Counted from the stretch's first letter, positions 9,131 through 20,200 are shown. The stretch is 64,000 bases of DNA from Lachnospiraceae bacterium (GCA_017443065.1 JAFSPF010000031.1:18670-82669); one strand, 5' to 3'. A program made the numbers and translations. Notes: generated by a model from the letters alone, not told the origin.

Positions 9131-10115
9131 GCATAAAGACCAAGGGATGATCAGCGTGATCATGCCGGTCTATAATGTGAAGGATTATCTGGAGCGCAGT
9201 GTGCGCAGCGTCGCGGCACAGACCTTCCGCAATCTGGAAATCATTCTCGTGGATGACGGTTCCACGGACGGGAGCGGGGAGCTGTGTGAGAGTCTTGCAT
9301 CCGAAGACCGGAGAATCCGCGTGATTCACCGGGAAAACGGAGGTGCGGCATCATCCAGAAATACAGGACTGGATGAGGCACGGGGAGGATATATTGCTTT
9401 CGCGGACGCGGATGATTTTCTCCATCCGCAGATGCTGGAACGTTTGCTGAAGATACAGGAAAAAGAAGATGCGGACATTGTTGCGGCGGGATTTTTACGT
9501 GTGCCGGAGGAGGCAGATCCGGAAGAGTGCTTTGCCCAAGAAACGCTACCGGAAGAGAATGTGTATATCTGCGTCGAAGAACAGGATGTCATGAAGCAGC
9601 TGTTTGAACGGGATATCCTGACGGTTGTCTTATGGAATAAACTGTTCCGCAGGGAGGTCTTTCATGGAATCCGTTTTCCGGAGGGGCGAACCTTTGAGGA
9701 TTTTTTTGTCATGCATCGTCTGCTGTGGAATTGCAGGCGGATTGTATATACGGACGATGTATTATATTTTTACGCGGAACGGGGAGAAAGCGTGAGCCGG
9801 AAGATGTCCCGTTCCAAAATACTGGATTCCCTGGACGGGCATGAGGACAGGATCGTTTTTTTCAGGGAAAACATACCGGAAATGGCCGCCATGGCTGAGG
9901 CCTCCATGTTGAGAAACATGAAATGGCGGTTTTCCGTTCTTGCGAAACAAAGGGCAAGGGAAGACTGCAGGTGGTTTGCAAAGGTCTGTGCGGAAAAACT
10001 GGAGCAGCTGCATCCGGAACCGCAGGACAGGGAAATCATTCTTCTGACAACCGCGCCGGACAGGTATTACCGGAGATTGAGAATCAAGGAAACTGCCCGA
10101 AGAAACAAAGGGTGA
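9117..10115 (+). CDS. Glycosyltransferase, GT2 family
   Basis: A 332-aa GT-A enzyme with ISVIMPVYNVKDYLERSV, VDDGSTDGSGELCESLA and GYIAFADADDFLHP (DXD-like motif about residue 95). The region FEDFFVMHRLL replaces the WEDLCY segment of its neighbour. It overlaps the ABC transporter by 14 bp and is followed after 13 bp by the GT-C gene, so all belong to one transcript. The two GT2 genes flanking the flippase are similar at the N-terminus but differ afterwards, suggesting successive sugar additions to the same lipid-linked unit. Confidence 0.87.
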   Translation: MENSEHKDQGMISVIMPVYNVKDYLERSVRSVAAQTFRNLEIILVDDGSTDGSGELCESLASEDRRIRVIHRENGGAASSRNTGLDEARGGYIAFADADDFLHPQMLERLLKIQEKEDADIVAAGFLRVPEEADPEECFAQETLPEENVYICVEEQDVMKQLFERDILTVVLWNKLFRREVFHGIRFPEGRTFEDFFVMHRLLWNCRRIVYTDDVLYFYAERGESVSRKMSRSKILDSLDGHEDRIVFFRENIPEMAAMAEASMLRNMKWRFSVLAKQRAREDCRWFAKVCAEKLEQLHPEPQDREIILLTTAPDRYYRRLRIKETARRNKG

Positions 10116-10128
10116 GGGGGAAACCAAA

Positions 10129-12111
10129 ATGGAGAGACGATCTCTCGAGATATTGTTGCCGGGCCTGACATTCGTGGTGTTGTTTTTGGATGTTTATCTG
10201 CTATGCCACGGTAAAGCACGTGACAAACGCCGCATGACAAGTGCGGCAATAACGACATGCATTTTTGGTTTACTGTTTTGGGGCATGACGGAGATCCTGT
10301 CATTGTCTCAGGGACTGACGCAGACAAATCTGACGATTGCGTGGCTGATTCTTCTTGCCGTGACAGTGGTGATCGCAGTCATTTCCGCGTTTCGGATGAA
10401 AGAGAATCTTCGTGCCGCGTGGGAGGACTTAATCCGATGCTCTTCCCGCTGGTTTTTGGTTCTCTTTCTGCTGTTTGCCGCATGCATCGTGTTCCTTGAT
10501 CTGAGAACAGTGCCCTATAACAATGACTCCATGCATTATCACCTGTCAAGAATCACACATTGGGCACAGAACGGATCGATTTCGCACTATGCGTCAAATG
10601 TCCAGAGACAGATCAGCTCGCCTCCGTTTGCGGAGTATGTGAATCTTCACGTATATCTGCTCTCCGGCGGCCGCGACAAGATGCTGAACCTGTTTCAGGG
10701 AATCACGTTCCTGTATAACGGCTTATGGGTTTATGCCATCGCCGGGCAGATCAGGTGTTCCGGACAGTGGCGAAGAGTTGCGGCCGTGCTCTTCTTTTCC
10801 GTACCGATCGCATTTGTGGAGGCGTTCAGCACACAAAATGACCAACTGCCTGCGACGTGGCTGTTAATCTTTGTGTATCTCACAGTTCATTTTTTACAGC
10901 AAACAGAGCCGCCCCGGTGGACCTTTGATTCGTGGAGCAAAATCGCCTGTATGGGGGTGTGTATCTCCCTGGGCTATCTTACCAAGTCGAATATCATGTA
11001 CGGGATACTGGTATTCTTTCTGTGTTTATTATTCGTATATCTCAGACAGAAGTCATACAGAATATTTACGGTAAAAGCAATCCTGTTTGCGCTGTTGTTC
11101 GTTGTGATACCGATACTCCCTGAGAGCGCCCGGATGATAAAAACTTTCGGCACACTGTTTCCTCCCGAGATCTCATCGTCGCAGCTTGTATTGACGCCCG
11201 ATCCCCGTTACTGGGTCATGAATCTTGTGAAGCATCTGTCATATAATATGGGCCAGCCGCTGACCGGAAATCTGTTTGCGGGCCTGGTTACGGGCGTTGC
11301 AAATGTGCTTCAGCTTGATCCTGCCGATCCGGCAGTCGCATTGGCCGAGTATCACATTCCGGAGGGAGTGTATTATAATCATGATACCGCGCAAAACCCG
11401 CAAATCGTATGGTTGTTGATCATTGCTCTGTGTTGGAGAGCGGCTGCCTTATTATATAGCAAGAGAAAAGGGATACAGAGTGAAAAAATGCAGAGGCCGG
11501 AAAGACAGTTTGTCCTTTGTTCGATTCTGGCCTTTGTTTTTCTGCTTTGTTTTTTGAGATGGAACATTTTTCAGACACGTTTTGAGCTTGCGTATCTGGC
11601 AGTGCTGTGCGTGACGGTTGCGAGGCTGTTTGAAACGATCCTGATGAGAAAAAAACAGGCGGCTTATTTTGTAATGGGGGCGATCACATGCTGGAGTATG
11701 CTGATCATGTCAGACATGTGGAAGTACCATTATGACATAGTAAAAAAACAAATGGAAAGTGAACCGCACTTCGGTTACTTTTCCGCCAATACGGATAAGT
11801 TTGTATTCTTCCAGGAAACAACAAAGCTCGCGACGGAAGCGGGGTGGAAAACAGTGGGTGTTTTTGCCGATGAGGCTTTATTTGAGTATCAGCTGTGGAA
11901 GATGCTGCCGCCGGAAACAAGGATAGAACATGTCATGGTTGGAAACCCGACCGGACAATATGAGGACGAGACTTATACACCGGATGGGGTGTTCTGGTTT
12001 GGTAAGATTCCGGATGAGGAGATGTTTACATACAACGGAGCGGACTATTATCCGATTGTAAGATATCCGTACAAAGATGCTGACTGGGTAAGCCTGTTTC
12101 AGAAAAAGTGA
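10129..12111 (+). CDS. GT-C-type polytopic membrane glycosyltransferase
   Basis: A 660-aa protein with about eleven hydrophobic segments. The first extracytoplasmic loop reads VPYNNDSMHYHLSRITHWAQ; the Asp in NNDSM lies where GT39/GT-C transferases keep their catalytic acid. A soluble C-terminal part of about 120 residues follows the last helix. It would transfer a sugar from a polyprenyl-phosphate donor outside the membrane, downstream of the flippase. A GAGGGGG ribosome-binding site precedes the ATG. Its stop overlaps the ATP-grasp start (TGATG). The exact family is uncertain and a ligase-like role is possible. Confidence 0.7.
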   Translation: MERRSLEILLPGLTFVVLFLDVYLLCHGKARDKRRMTSAAITTCIFGLLFWGMTEILSLSQGLTQTNLTIAWLILLAVTVVIAVISAFRMKENLRAAWEDLIRCSSRWFLVLFLLFAACIVFLDLRTVPYNNDSMHYHLSRITHWAQNGSISHYASNVQRQISSPPFAEYVNLHVYLLSGGRDKMLNLFQGITFLYNGLWVYAIAGQIRCSGQWRRVAAVLFFSVPIAFVEAFSTQNDQLPATWLLIFVYLTVHFLQQTEPPRWTFDSWSKIACMGVCISLGYLTKSNIMYGILVFFLCLLFVYLRQKSYRIFTVKAILFALLFVVIPILPESARMIKTFGTLFPPEISSSQLVLTPDPRYWVMNLVKHLSYNMGQPLTGNLFAGLVTGVANVLQLDPADPAVALAEYHIPEGVYYNHDTAQNPQIVWLLIIALCWRAAALLYSKRKGIQSEKMQRPERQFVLCSILAFVFLLCFLRWNIFQTRFELAYLAVLCVTVARLFETILMRKKQAAYFVMGAITCWSMLIMSDMWKYHYDIVKKQMESEPHFGYFSANTDKFVFFQETTKLATEAGWKTVGVFADEALFEYQLWKMLPPETRIEHVMVGNPTGQYEDETYTPDGVFWFGKIPDEEMFTYNGADYYPIVRYPYKDADWVSLFQKK

Positions 12112-13184
12112 TGAAGAAGATCCTTATTTTAACAACGTATAACGACATCCTCACCACAAAGCAACCGGAGGGAACTGCACAGGCTACTGCCGTAACGATG
12201 GATGTGGCGCGGGTGAAGGAACTGCTGGTAGAAGCGGGATTTACGGTGGGAATCTCATCTTTCGCCACGCTTGACATATCCGCGGTGGAGGCGGGGACGT
12301 ATGTGTTGTATGCCTCCAGTGAAGATGAGGGGAAGTTTTATAAGCAGTATATCGAGGATGCGCTGCTGGCGCTTTTGGGGCGCGGTGCAGTGCTACTGCC
12401 GGAGTTCAAATGGTTTCGGGCACATGGCAATAAGGTGTTTCAGGAACGATTGCGGGCATCGTTTTCCGACGAGAAGTTACAGGAGCCTGCAGGGATCGGG
12501 ATCGGACATGTCAGAGAGCTTGACAGGGTAATCGGCAACGTAATGTATCCTGCTGTCATAAAATCCTCCGGCGGCGCCGGCAGCCGCGGTGTCGTACGGG
12601 CGGATTCGGAAAGAGCCTTATGGCGGGAAGTTTCGCGCCTGATGCGTCACACCTATTATGATTTCGGTTATACGAGGGGATTACGATTCGGCCTGTTTGT
12701 AAAGCGATTGTTGCGGCGCATTACCGGAAAGCGTGTTGGGGACGAGACGGTATTTCGTTCCGCGCAGACCAATGCCGTGGTGATACAGCCGCTGATTGAA
12801 GGGCTGGACGGAGATTACAAGGTCCTTTATTTTTACGGAAAATACTTTGTTTTATCCCGTAAAAACCGCGACAATGATTTTCGTGCCAGCGGGAGCGGGA
12901 AGTTCACCTTCCCGGAGCGTGCGGAAGAAGTGCGTGACGTGTTGGACTTCGCGCGGTCGGCGGTGAAGGAAATCGATACTCCGATGATGTCGCTGGATAT
13001 CGGCAGGACAGATACACGTTGTTATCTGATCGAGTTCCAATGTGTTTATTTTGGGACGTACACATTGCAGTTCGCGCCCTGCTGTTTTGTGCCGGAGGGA
13101 GAAAACTGGATACGCCGGGAGGGAAAGCATATTCTGGAAGAGGAATATGCCGGGGCGATTTTGAAATACATTAACCGACATTAG
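12111..13184 (+). CDS. ATP-grasp domain protein
   Basis: A 357-aa cytoplasmic protein. The ATP-grasp core starts around residue 140 (YPAVIKSSGGAGSRGVVRA, nucleotide loop) and ends with SLDIGRTDTRCYLIEFQ, whose acidic/Glu residues would bind metal. A lysine-rich insert (FVKRLLRRITGKRVG) sits between the lobes. Such enzymes join a carboxylate to an amine through an acyl phosphate, so it may add an amino acid or similar group to a sugar, but no substrate is evident. ATG 12111 overlaps the previous stop; GTG 12108 is the alternative. It is the last gene of the left glycan operon. Confidence 0.75.
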   Translation: MKKILILTTYNDILTTKQPEGTAQATAVTMDVARVKELLVEAGFTVGISSFATLDISAVEAGTYVLYASSEDEGKFYKQYIEDALLALLGRGAVLLPEFKWFRAHGNKVFQERLRASFSDEKLQEPAGIGIGHVRELDRVIGNVMYPAVIKSSGGAGSRGVVRADSERALWREVSRLMRHTYYDFGYTRGLRFGLFVKRLLRRITGKRVGDETVFRSAQTNAVVIQPLIEGLDGDYKVLYFYGKYFVLSRKNRDNDFRASGSGKFTFPERAEEVRDVLDFARSAVKEIDTPMMSLDIGRTDTRCYLIEFQCVYFGTYTLQFAPCCFVPEGENWIRREGKHILEEEYAGAILKYINRH

Positions 13185-13234
13185 CGCACATCCGCAAGTG
13201 TGTGACGGATGAACCGAAAGCGGGGAAATACACC

Positions 13235-15898
13235 ATGACCAAATACACGGTAACAGGCATGAGCTGCGCGGCCTGTCAGGCGCGCGTGGAGAAGGCGGTC
13301 GGGAAGGTCGCGGGCGTGAGCAGCTGCGCGGTATCGCTCCTGACGAACTCCATGGGCGTGGAGGGCGATGCGGCTCCTGCGGAAATCATAAAGGCGGTGG
13401 AGGACGCGGGCTACGGCGCTGCACTGATGCCGGGTACGGCAGGCGGTGCCGGCGGGACGCAGGCGCCGGGTGGGATGTCCGGAGCAGACGCGGGTGCTTC
13501 CGTCGCTGCGACAGGAACGGCTGCGGCGAATGCCTCCTCCCAATACGCCGCGCAGGAGGAGATGCTGCGCGATCACGAGACGCCGGTCTTAAAGAAGCGG
13601 CTCAACGTCTCCGTCATTTTTCTGTTTATTCTCATGTACTTTTCCATGGGACATCACATGCTGGGGCTGCCGCTCCCCGCGATTTTTGCGGAGAATATGG
13701 TGGCGAACGGCCTTGTGCAGATGCTGCTTGCGGGCATCGTCATGGTGATCAACCAGAGATTTTTCATCAGCGGTTTCAAATCTGTTTTGCACGGCGCGCC
13801 CAACATGGACACGCTTGTTGCGCTCGGCAGCGGCGTCTCTTTTGCCTACAGCTTTGTGGCGCTGGTGCTGATGAGCGGCGCACAGGCCGCGGGGGATCAT
13901 GCGCGCGTGCATGAGCTGATGAACGAGTTTTATTTCGAATCCGCGGCCATGATCGTGACGCTGATTACGGTCGGCAAGATGCTGGAGGCCATGTCCAAGG
14001 GACGCACGACGGATGCGCTGAAAGGCCTGATGAAGCTTGCGCCGAAGACAGCGACGCTTCTTCGCGACGGGCAGGAAGTCACGGTGGGCATCGAAGCGGT
14101 GCGCATCGACGATATCTTTGTGGTGCGGCCGGGCGAGAATATTCCGGTGGACGGGATTGTGGCGGAGGGCATGAGCGCCGTCAACGAATCCGCGCTGACC
14201 GGCGAGAGCATCCCGGTGGACAAGGCGCCCGGCGATGCCGTCTCTGCGGGCACGATCAACACCTCCGGCTTTCTGCAGTGCCGGGCGTCACGCGTCGGCG
14301 AGGACACGACGCTCAGCCAGATCATCCGCATGGTCTCGGATGCCGCGGCCACAAAGGCGCCGATCGCCAGGATGGCGGATAAGGTCTCCGCAGTCTTTGT
14401 GCCGGCGGTCATTGCGATTGCGGTGATCACGTTTATCATCTGGATGTTTGTCGGGCAGACAACCGGCTTTGCGCTGGCGCGTGCGATCTCTGTCCTCGTC
14501 ATCAGCTGTCCCTGTGCACTCGGTCTTGCGACCCCCGTGGCCATCATGGTGGGGAACGGGATCGGTGCGCGCAACGGGATTTTGTTCAAGACGAGCGCTT
14601 CCCTGGAGCAGGCGGGGCGCGTGACGGCGGTGGCGCTGGATAAGACCGGCACGATCACAAAGGGAGAGCCGGTCGTGACGGACATCATCTCTGCAGAAGA
14701 TGTCTCGGATGAAGTCCTGCTGATCAAGGCATGTGCGCTGGAGGCGAAGAGCGAGCATCCGCTGGCGCGGGCAGTCATGGCGCTCGGCGAAGAGCACGGC
14801 CTGGCCGGGAAGGAAGTGACGGACTTTGAGGCGCTGCCCGGAAACGGTCTGTGTGCGTTTTTTGAGGGACGGCAGCTGATCGGCGGCAACGCGGCCTTCA
14901 TGAACAAAGAGCTTTCCGTCGGTGCGCAGGACGCGACGGACCGCAGCCGCCTCTTTGAAGCGGCGGAGCAGCTGGCCGCAGAGGGTAAGACACCGCTCTT
15001 TTTTGCGGAGGAAGGGAAGCTCCTGGGCGTGATCGCCGTGGCGGACGTCATCAAGGAGGACAGCGCGGAGGCAATCGCGGAGCTGCGTGAGATGGGCATC
15101 CGCGTGACAATGCTGACGGGAGATAACGAGCGTACGGCTGCGGCGATCGGTGCGCAGGCGGGCGTCGATGAAGTTGTGGCGGGCGTGCTGCCGGCCGGGA
15201 AGGTGGAGGCGCTGGAGCGCCTGTCCGGCGGTGCAGGTGCTGCAGATGGTGCGACCGGAGCGGGTGAAGCGGCGCAATCCTCCGGGCGCGGCAGGGACGG
15301 CAGGCAGTGTGTTGCCTTCGTCGGTGACGGCATCAACGATGCGCCTGCCCTCACGCAGGCGGACGTCGGCATTGCGATCGGTGCGGGCACGGATGTCGCG
15401 ATCGACGCGGCGGACGTGGTGCTGATGAAGTCCACGCTCATGGATGCGGCGGCGGCAATCCGCCTCTCGCGGGCGACGCTTCGCAACATCCACCAGAATC
15501 TCTTCTGGGCTTTTATTTATAACGTCATCGGCATTCCGATCGCGGCAGGCGCCTTTATCAGGCTCTTCGGCTGGACCATGAACCCGATGTTCGGCGCGGC
15601 GGCCATGAGCCTTTCGAGCTTCTGCGTCTGCATGAATGCGCTCAGGCTGAATCTGGTGAATATACGTAAGGAAAAGGAGGTACATACCATGCAAAAAACC
15701 ATGATGATCGAAGGAATGATGTGCGAACACTGCGAGAACACCGTGAAGAAGGCGCTGGAGGCCCTGGACGGCGTGGAGAGCGCTGCCGTCTCCCATGAGA
15801 AGGGCGAGGCCGTTGTCACCCTTACGGCGGACGTCGCGGACGATGTCCTGAAAGAGGCCGTGGAGGCAAAGGACTACACCGTCAAAGCCGTCGCCTGA
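13235..15898 (+). CDS. copA: Copper-exporting P1B-type ATPase with C-terminal CopZ-like domain
   Basis: An 887-aa membrane pump that exports Cu(I) at the expense of ATP. In order: an N-terminal heavy-metal domain (GMSCAAC, Cys11 and Cys14), an Ala/Gly-rich linker, eight predicted helices with the metal site CPC at about 425-427, phosphorylation site DKTGT (Asp469), SEHP (His508), GDGINDAP (about 697), and after the last helix a second heavy-metal domain (GMMCEHC). ATG 13235 follows CGGGGAAA at good spacing; the frame opens at GTG 13202, which has no ribosome-binding site. Residues 819-887 can also be made alone from an internal start. A terminator follows. No copper-sensing regulator was found nearby, and the gene seems unrelated to its glycan neighbours. 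Confidence 0.93.
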   Translation: MTKYTVTGMSCAACQARVEKAVGKVAGVSSCAVSLLTNSMGVEGDAAPAEIIKAVEDAGYGAALMPGTAGGAGGTQAPGGMSGADAGASVAATGTAAANASSQYAAQEEMLRDHETPVLKKRLNVSVIFLFILMYFSMGHHMLGLPLPAIFAENMVANGLVQMLLAGIVMVINQRFFISGFKSVLHGAPNMDTLVALGSGVSFAYSFVALVLMSGAQAAGDHARVHELMNEFYFESAAMIVTLITVGKMLEAMSKGRTTDALKGLMKLAPKTATLLRDGQEVTVGIEAVRIDDIFVVRPGENIPVDGIVAEGMSAVNESALTGESIPVDKAPGDAVSAGTINTSGFLQCRASRVGEDTTLSQIIRMVSDAAATKAPIARMADKVSAVFVPAVIAIAVITFIIWMFVGQTTGFALARAISVLVISCPCALGLATPVAIMVGNGIGARNGILFKTSASLEQAGRVTAVALDKTGTITKGEPVVTDIISAEDVSDEVLLIKACALEAKSEHPLARAVMALGEEHGLAGKEVTDFEALPGNGLCAFFEGRQLIGGNAAFMNKELSVGAQDATDRSRLFEAAEQLAAEGKTPLFFAEEGKLLGVIAVADVIKEDSAEAIAELREMGIRVTMLTGDNERTAAAIGAQAGVDEVVAGVLPAGKVEALERLSGGAGAADGATGAGEAAQSSGRGRDGRQCVAFVGDGINDAPALTQADVGIAIGAGTDVAIDAADVVLMKSTLMDAAAAIRLSRATLRNIHQNLFWAFIYNVIGIPIAAGAFIRLFGWTMNPMFGAAAMSLSSFCVCMNALRLNLVNIRKEKEVHTMQKTMMIEGMMCEHCENTVKKALEALDGVESAAVSHEKGEAVVTLTADVADDVLKEAVEAKDYTVKAVA
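15689..15898 (+). CDS. copZ: CopZ-like copper chaperone from an internal in-frame start of copA
   Basis: Inside copA, AAGGAGG (15674-15680) stands 8 nt before ATG 15689, which is in the same frame and opens a complete 69-aa heavy-metal-binding domain (MQKTMMIEGMMCEHCEN, two Cys). The stretch just before it (RKEKEVHT) is a short charged linker after the last membrane helix. This suggests two products: full CopA with a tethered chaperone domain and free CopZ. The sequence signals are seen; dual translation is inferred. Confidence 0.6.
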   Translation: MQKTMMIEGMMCEHCENTVKKALEALDGVESAAVSHEKGEAVVTLTADVADDVLKEAVEAKDYTVKAVA

Positions 15899-15928
15899 AA
15901 GGTAATCACTTCTGTCATTTGTCTGATT

Positions 15929-15969
15929 ACGGGATTTCGACTGCAAAGCAGTCCAAATCCCGTTTTTTT
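15929..15969 (+). terminator. Rho-independent terminator after copA
   Basis: A near-perfect stem (ACGGGATTT..GACTGC with GCAGTC..AAATCCCGT, loop AAA, one mismatch) is followed by seven T residues. Confidence 0.85.
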
Positions 15970-16080
15970 AACGTTTTTTCGTTAGATATCAGTAGTTTTT
16001 TCCCGGAAAAACACAAAATATAGTATTTTTTTTAAAAATATACGAAATTTCGCTTGCAAATTCCCCGAAAATGAGAGATA

Positions 16081-17256
16081 ATGGCAATGATGGTATACAC
16101 CTTGGGCAAGTATCGCTTTCGCAGCGAAAGAGAATACCAGGCGGCGCGAAGGGACGCACGCAAGATCGCGGGCTTGAGCCGGACAGGCAGATCGACCGCT
16201 GATATCGCACGCAATTACAAGCGCCAGGTTAAAGAAAAGCAGATTACTTTTGAAACGAAAGTGGGGGAGGAGTTCTTAACCGGACTGGACAAGACCTTGT
16301 TTTTGGAACCGAGCGGGTCAACATCCATCCGATCCCGGGCATACGCCCATCCGGAACTCCCGACAGAAAAAGAGGAGCTTCAGCCACAGCCGGCCTATGA
16401 GGAAGAAGGGGAAGTTTATCATGGCAACCGGCGGCTGAATGCCTTCAAAGCAGGCACCATTATTGCATTTACGCTGACCTTTGCGGTGGTGGCCTACGCA
16501 CTGGTCATGCAGGTGCTCGGGGACTTAAGATCGAACCGCAACCTGCACGAGCTCTCGGACCTTGCCGATGCGAACCGGCCGGTGCAGGAGGCAGCCCCGG
16601 TGATGGCGGCGCCGACCGCAGCAGTCAATACACCTGATACGGAAGTTGTTATTCCGGAGGTGCCCGTGCAGCGGGCCATCATGCCGCAGTACGAAGCTTT
16701 GTATGCGCACAACACGGATCTGGTCGGCTGGCTACGCATCCCGGACACGGTGATCGACTATCCGGTCATGTTCGTGGAAGACGATAACGACTATTATTTA
16801 AAGCATAACTTCGACGGAGAGGAGGATCAAAACGGGCTGCTGGTGCTGGACAAGCGCTGCGAGCCGGACGCCGGGGGAACCAACATCCTGATTCACGGAC
16901 ACAACATGCAATCCGGCGTCATGTTCGGCACCCTGTATCTCTACCGCGATTATTCCTATTATGAAACACATTCGCGGATTTACTTCGACAGCCTGTATGA
17001 GGAACGCGTTTACGAGATCATCGCCGTATTCGTTTCCTCGGTATATAACTCCAACGCAAACGAGTTTGCGTATTACGACTATATCAATATAGAAAGCGAA
17101 GAGGACTTTAACACTTACGTTTCCACCGCCAAGGACCTGTCCCTCTATGACACGGGCAAGACGGCGGAGTACGGAGACGAACTGATCACATTATCCACAT
17201 GTGAATATTCGAGGGCAAACGGCAGACTGGTCATTCTTGGAAGGAGAGTAAGGTAA
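16081..17256 (+). CDS. srtB: Class B-type sortase
   Basis: A 391-aa membrane-anchored transpeptidase. Residues 1-120 are a charged cytoplasmic region, unusually long for a sortase; a single membrane helix spans about 122-146. The extracellular catalytic domain starts near 190 (YEALYAHNTDLVGWLRIPDT, the usual class B opening), with the catalytic His in HGHNM (about 274), Cys in TLSTCEYS (about 374) and Arg in GRLVILG. It should cleave sorting signals of partner proteins and join them to peptidoglycan or to each other. The two downstream genes end in MPxTG signals, so they are the probable substrates. Several ATGs (16081, 16087, 16090) could serve as start. Its stop overlaps the next ATG (TAATG). 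Confidence 0.88.
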   Translation: MAMMVYTLGKYRFRSEREYQAARRDARKIAGLSRTGRSTADIARNYKRQVKEKQITFETKVGEEFLTGLDKTLFLEPSGSTSIRSRAYAHPELPTEKEELQPQPAYEEEGEVYHGNRRLNAFKAGTIIAFTLTFAVVAYALVMQVLGDLRSNRNLHELSDLADANRPVQEAAPVMAAPTAAVNTPDTEVVIPEVPVQRAIMPQYEALYAHNTDLVGWLRIPDTVIDYPVMFVEDDNDYYLKHNFDGEEDQNGLLVLDKRCEPDAGGTNILIHGHNMQSGVMFGTLYLYRDYSYYETHSRIYFDSLYEERVYEIIAVFVSSVYNSNANEFAYYDYINIESEEDFNTYVSTAKDLSLYDTGKTAEYGDELITLSTCEYSRANGRLVILGRRVR

Positions 17257-20200
17257 TGGCTACGGGTGCAAAAATGGGGAACAAGAGGATGAGGAAACCA
17301 ATGTCGAGAAAGACAAAGATCCGGAAGAGAATCTTCGGGGTCACGTCGCTGATTCTGGCAATTCTGGTGGCGAGCATACCGACACATTCGCTGGCGATGC
17401 TGATTGATGCAACGCCTGGGGCAGAGTTTGAAATCCGCAGAAACGGATATAGCACGGGGGAAACAGAGCACGAGTTATTCAAGATCGAGGAAAGCACAGT
17501 AGAGGGACTGGTTGGCGTGGATAGCGGTGGTTCGGCCGTTAAGAAATGCTATATACTGACATCGCCGACAACTGTGCCGAAAGCAACGCTCACAGGAATA
17601 CTTCCCAGTGAACAATATACACAAACCAAGTATTATGATATCAGTTATTATGCCGGGTTGGAAAGCACCGGCGCGGGAACAGCATCCATGCAATATAAGG
17701 ATGACGACGAGTGGGGTACAGTTGCGGACTTAAAGCTTGGGATCTCCCAGTTTTATTTTGTCATTGACAAGCCGGACAACTGTGATATGAAATTCGCCCA
17801 GGATTACGGTGCACAGCCACAACTTTACAGGCTTCAGCAAAGTGTGGACACCAACGGAACACTCGATTCAACCCCGACATACACATGGTTGACCGGAGGA
17901 GCGGGGAGCCTGAGCACCACGACGACCGGGACGTATGACACCTGGAACAACATTGAGGCGGATTATACCATTGCCCAGGTGGCAGTAGCGTACCGTAAGC
18001 AACTGAATACGTTGGAAGACAGGGCTTATGAAAAACCGGCAAACGGCATCCTGATGGCGGCCTCAGACAGTCCGAAAACGTACGGTGATTACACCGTAAA
18101 GGTGACAGATGTCAGCACGGGAGACAATACGGGTGCGCTGCGCGCTTTTATCGGCGCGTCTGAGGGGGACGATTATCACCAGTTTAATCTTCGCCTTATG
18201 AATACGCAAAATGTTGATTCTACGCCCACTCTGATTGAAACCGCCGCAGACGGCGCAAAATTCTGTGTTTCCGTTGCCCTGCCGGAGCGGATGCCCATGT
18301 CACCAAACTATGGAACATACAAGGTGTACCGGAGATACTATGACGGCAGCGATTACAAAAATGAAGAAATCACCAACTTTGCCATCGTGGAAACCGGTAC
18401 CGACGGACGTGCGGTGCAGTTTGAGCAGCAATTTCTGACGGCAAACGCAGTGGATCAGGCAAAGGATGTAAACGGAAATCTTCTGTATAATGAGACGTCG
18501 GGGATCACAACAACCGGAACAACTCCCCTCCTGGCGCCAAACTACGATATCGGTGTGGTCTTCTATTCCAACGGCAGCACGCCGCAGCCCGGCAATACCT
18601 ATAGTGTCACGGGAAAACCCGCAAGCGGCGAGGAGACCTATGGCGATGTACAGATTCATAACAACAATCTGAATACGAATGTAACAAACGGAACAACCAA
18701 TGTGCCTAATGATGGGACCGGGAGCGTGACAGCGACTGCAAGCGGCAGAACCGTCAGCGGCACAACGTACGTCTTTGATCACTGGACGGCAACCGGTTAT
18801 ACATTGACATCGGCGCAAACAACGACCGATTCCATTACCCTCAGTAATATTTCCGCCGACACGACACTGACGGCTTATTTCAGACCGCAGGGGTCTTCTG
18901 CCAACATGCAATCGTTTACCGTTACGATGGATCCCACAACCGGCGGCACCGCAAATTATATGGGACTGCAGGTGCGGCAGATCGGAACATCGATCTCCTT
19001 AACAGCCTATCCGGAAAGTCATTATGATTTCGCAAACTGGACCTACCAGGGCACAAGCGGACAGGAAGTCACGGATACGAACGCCACAATTACCCTGCCG
19101 GTTCACGCAAACCTGAGCACGGTCACGGCGCACTTCACGGAGAAAAACTATACGCTGGATATCAAGGACAACAGATTCAGCATCGACCCGCAGACACAGA
19201 GTGTGGCGCTTTCCGGCGGAAAACTGACGGGCAATACAACGGTGTATGTGGATAACAATGTATCAAATGCAGCCGCAATACAAACTGCAATTACCGATGC
19301 AGGTATTGACAACAATTTTGCTGTGCCCTTCCGCATCTATACGACGCCCGATACCACCGGCACAGGCGCGCAGTTCCGCATCAGTAACCTGACCCTGCCT
19401 GTGACATTCAATGTGAAGAAGGGGGATGTCAAAGTTTATCGACTGGACGGCAGTGTATTGCGCGATAATCTGAATGAAAACACGGACGATGTCAACGGCC
19501 TCATTTCCTTTGATGTCCCGGAAACGGGTGACTATGTCTTTGTCTTTAACATTAATGCAGCCAAGCTCACATTATCGTATGTGGATGACAGGGGAGATAA
19601 GACAGCCACAGTGCCCTGGGGAACGCATACGGGAACGCTGCCGGATGACCGGTATTATATCGTCAGGGATGTGGATAGTGATTATCAGACAGATGCAAGG
19701 GATAACTTCCTTCCCGCACAGGGTATTGTACTTGGGGCAGACAACGGTTTTGTGGAATATGAGTTGAGTCTCCAGAAGAATCCGACCGGCGGAACACTGG
19801 CAACGGCAGTGACGGAACTGGAGTCCATAAAGGCAAGTATTCCGATCAACACGACATATTCATCCGAGGAGATCAGTGTATGGAGAGTAACAAGGGCACT
19901 GAACAGCGAGGGTGTCTATGAGTATACCTACACGCCTGTAAAATCCGGTGTCTCCGTTACAATGTCAGGCAATACAATGGCGATCGTCACCCTGGATATG
20001 ACAAAGCCGGATTATAACGGAAACTATCTGATCTTCTACAACCGTACACCATCCCTGACGGTGGTTGAGACCACGCCGACAGTCAGACTGGATACGCCTT
20101 CGGACGAGATCAGTTATGCCAAGCCGGAGAATCCGCTGCCGGCTGACCGTTTCCTTTACATTCGGAGTATTTCCAACAGCCAGATCGAAACGCTGGTAAA

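Noticed and set aside
13930-15946. Two long minus-strand open frames (519 and 552 codons) opposite copA
   Set aside because: Antisense shadows of a GC-rich coding region; the plus strand carries all P-type ATPase motifs.
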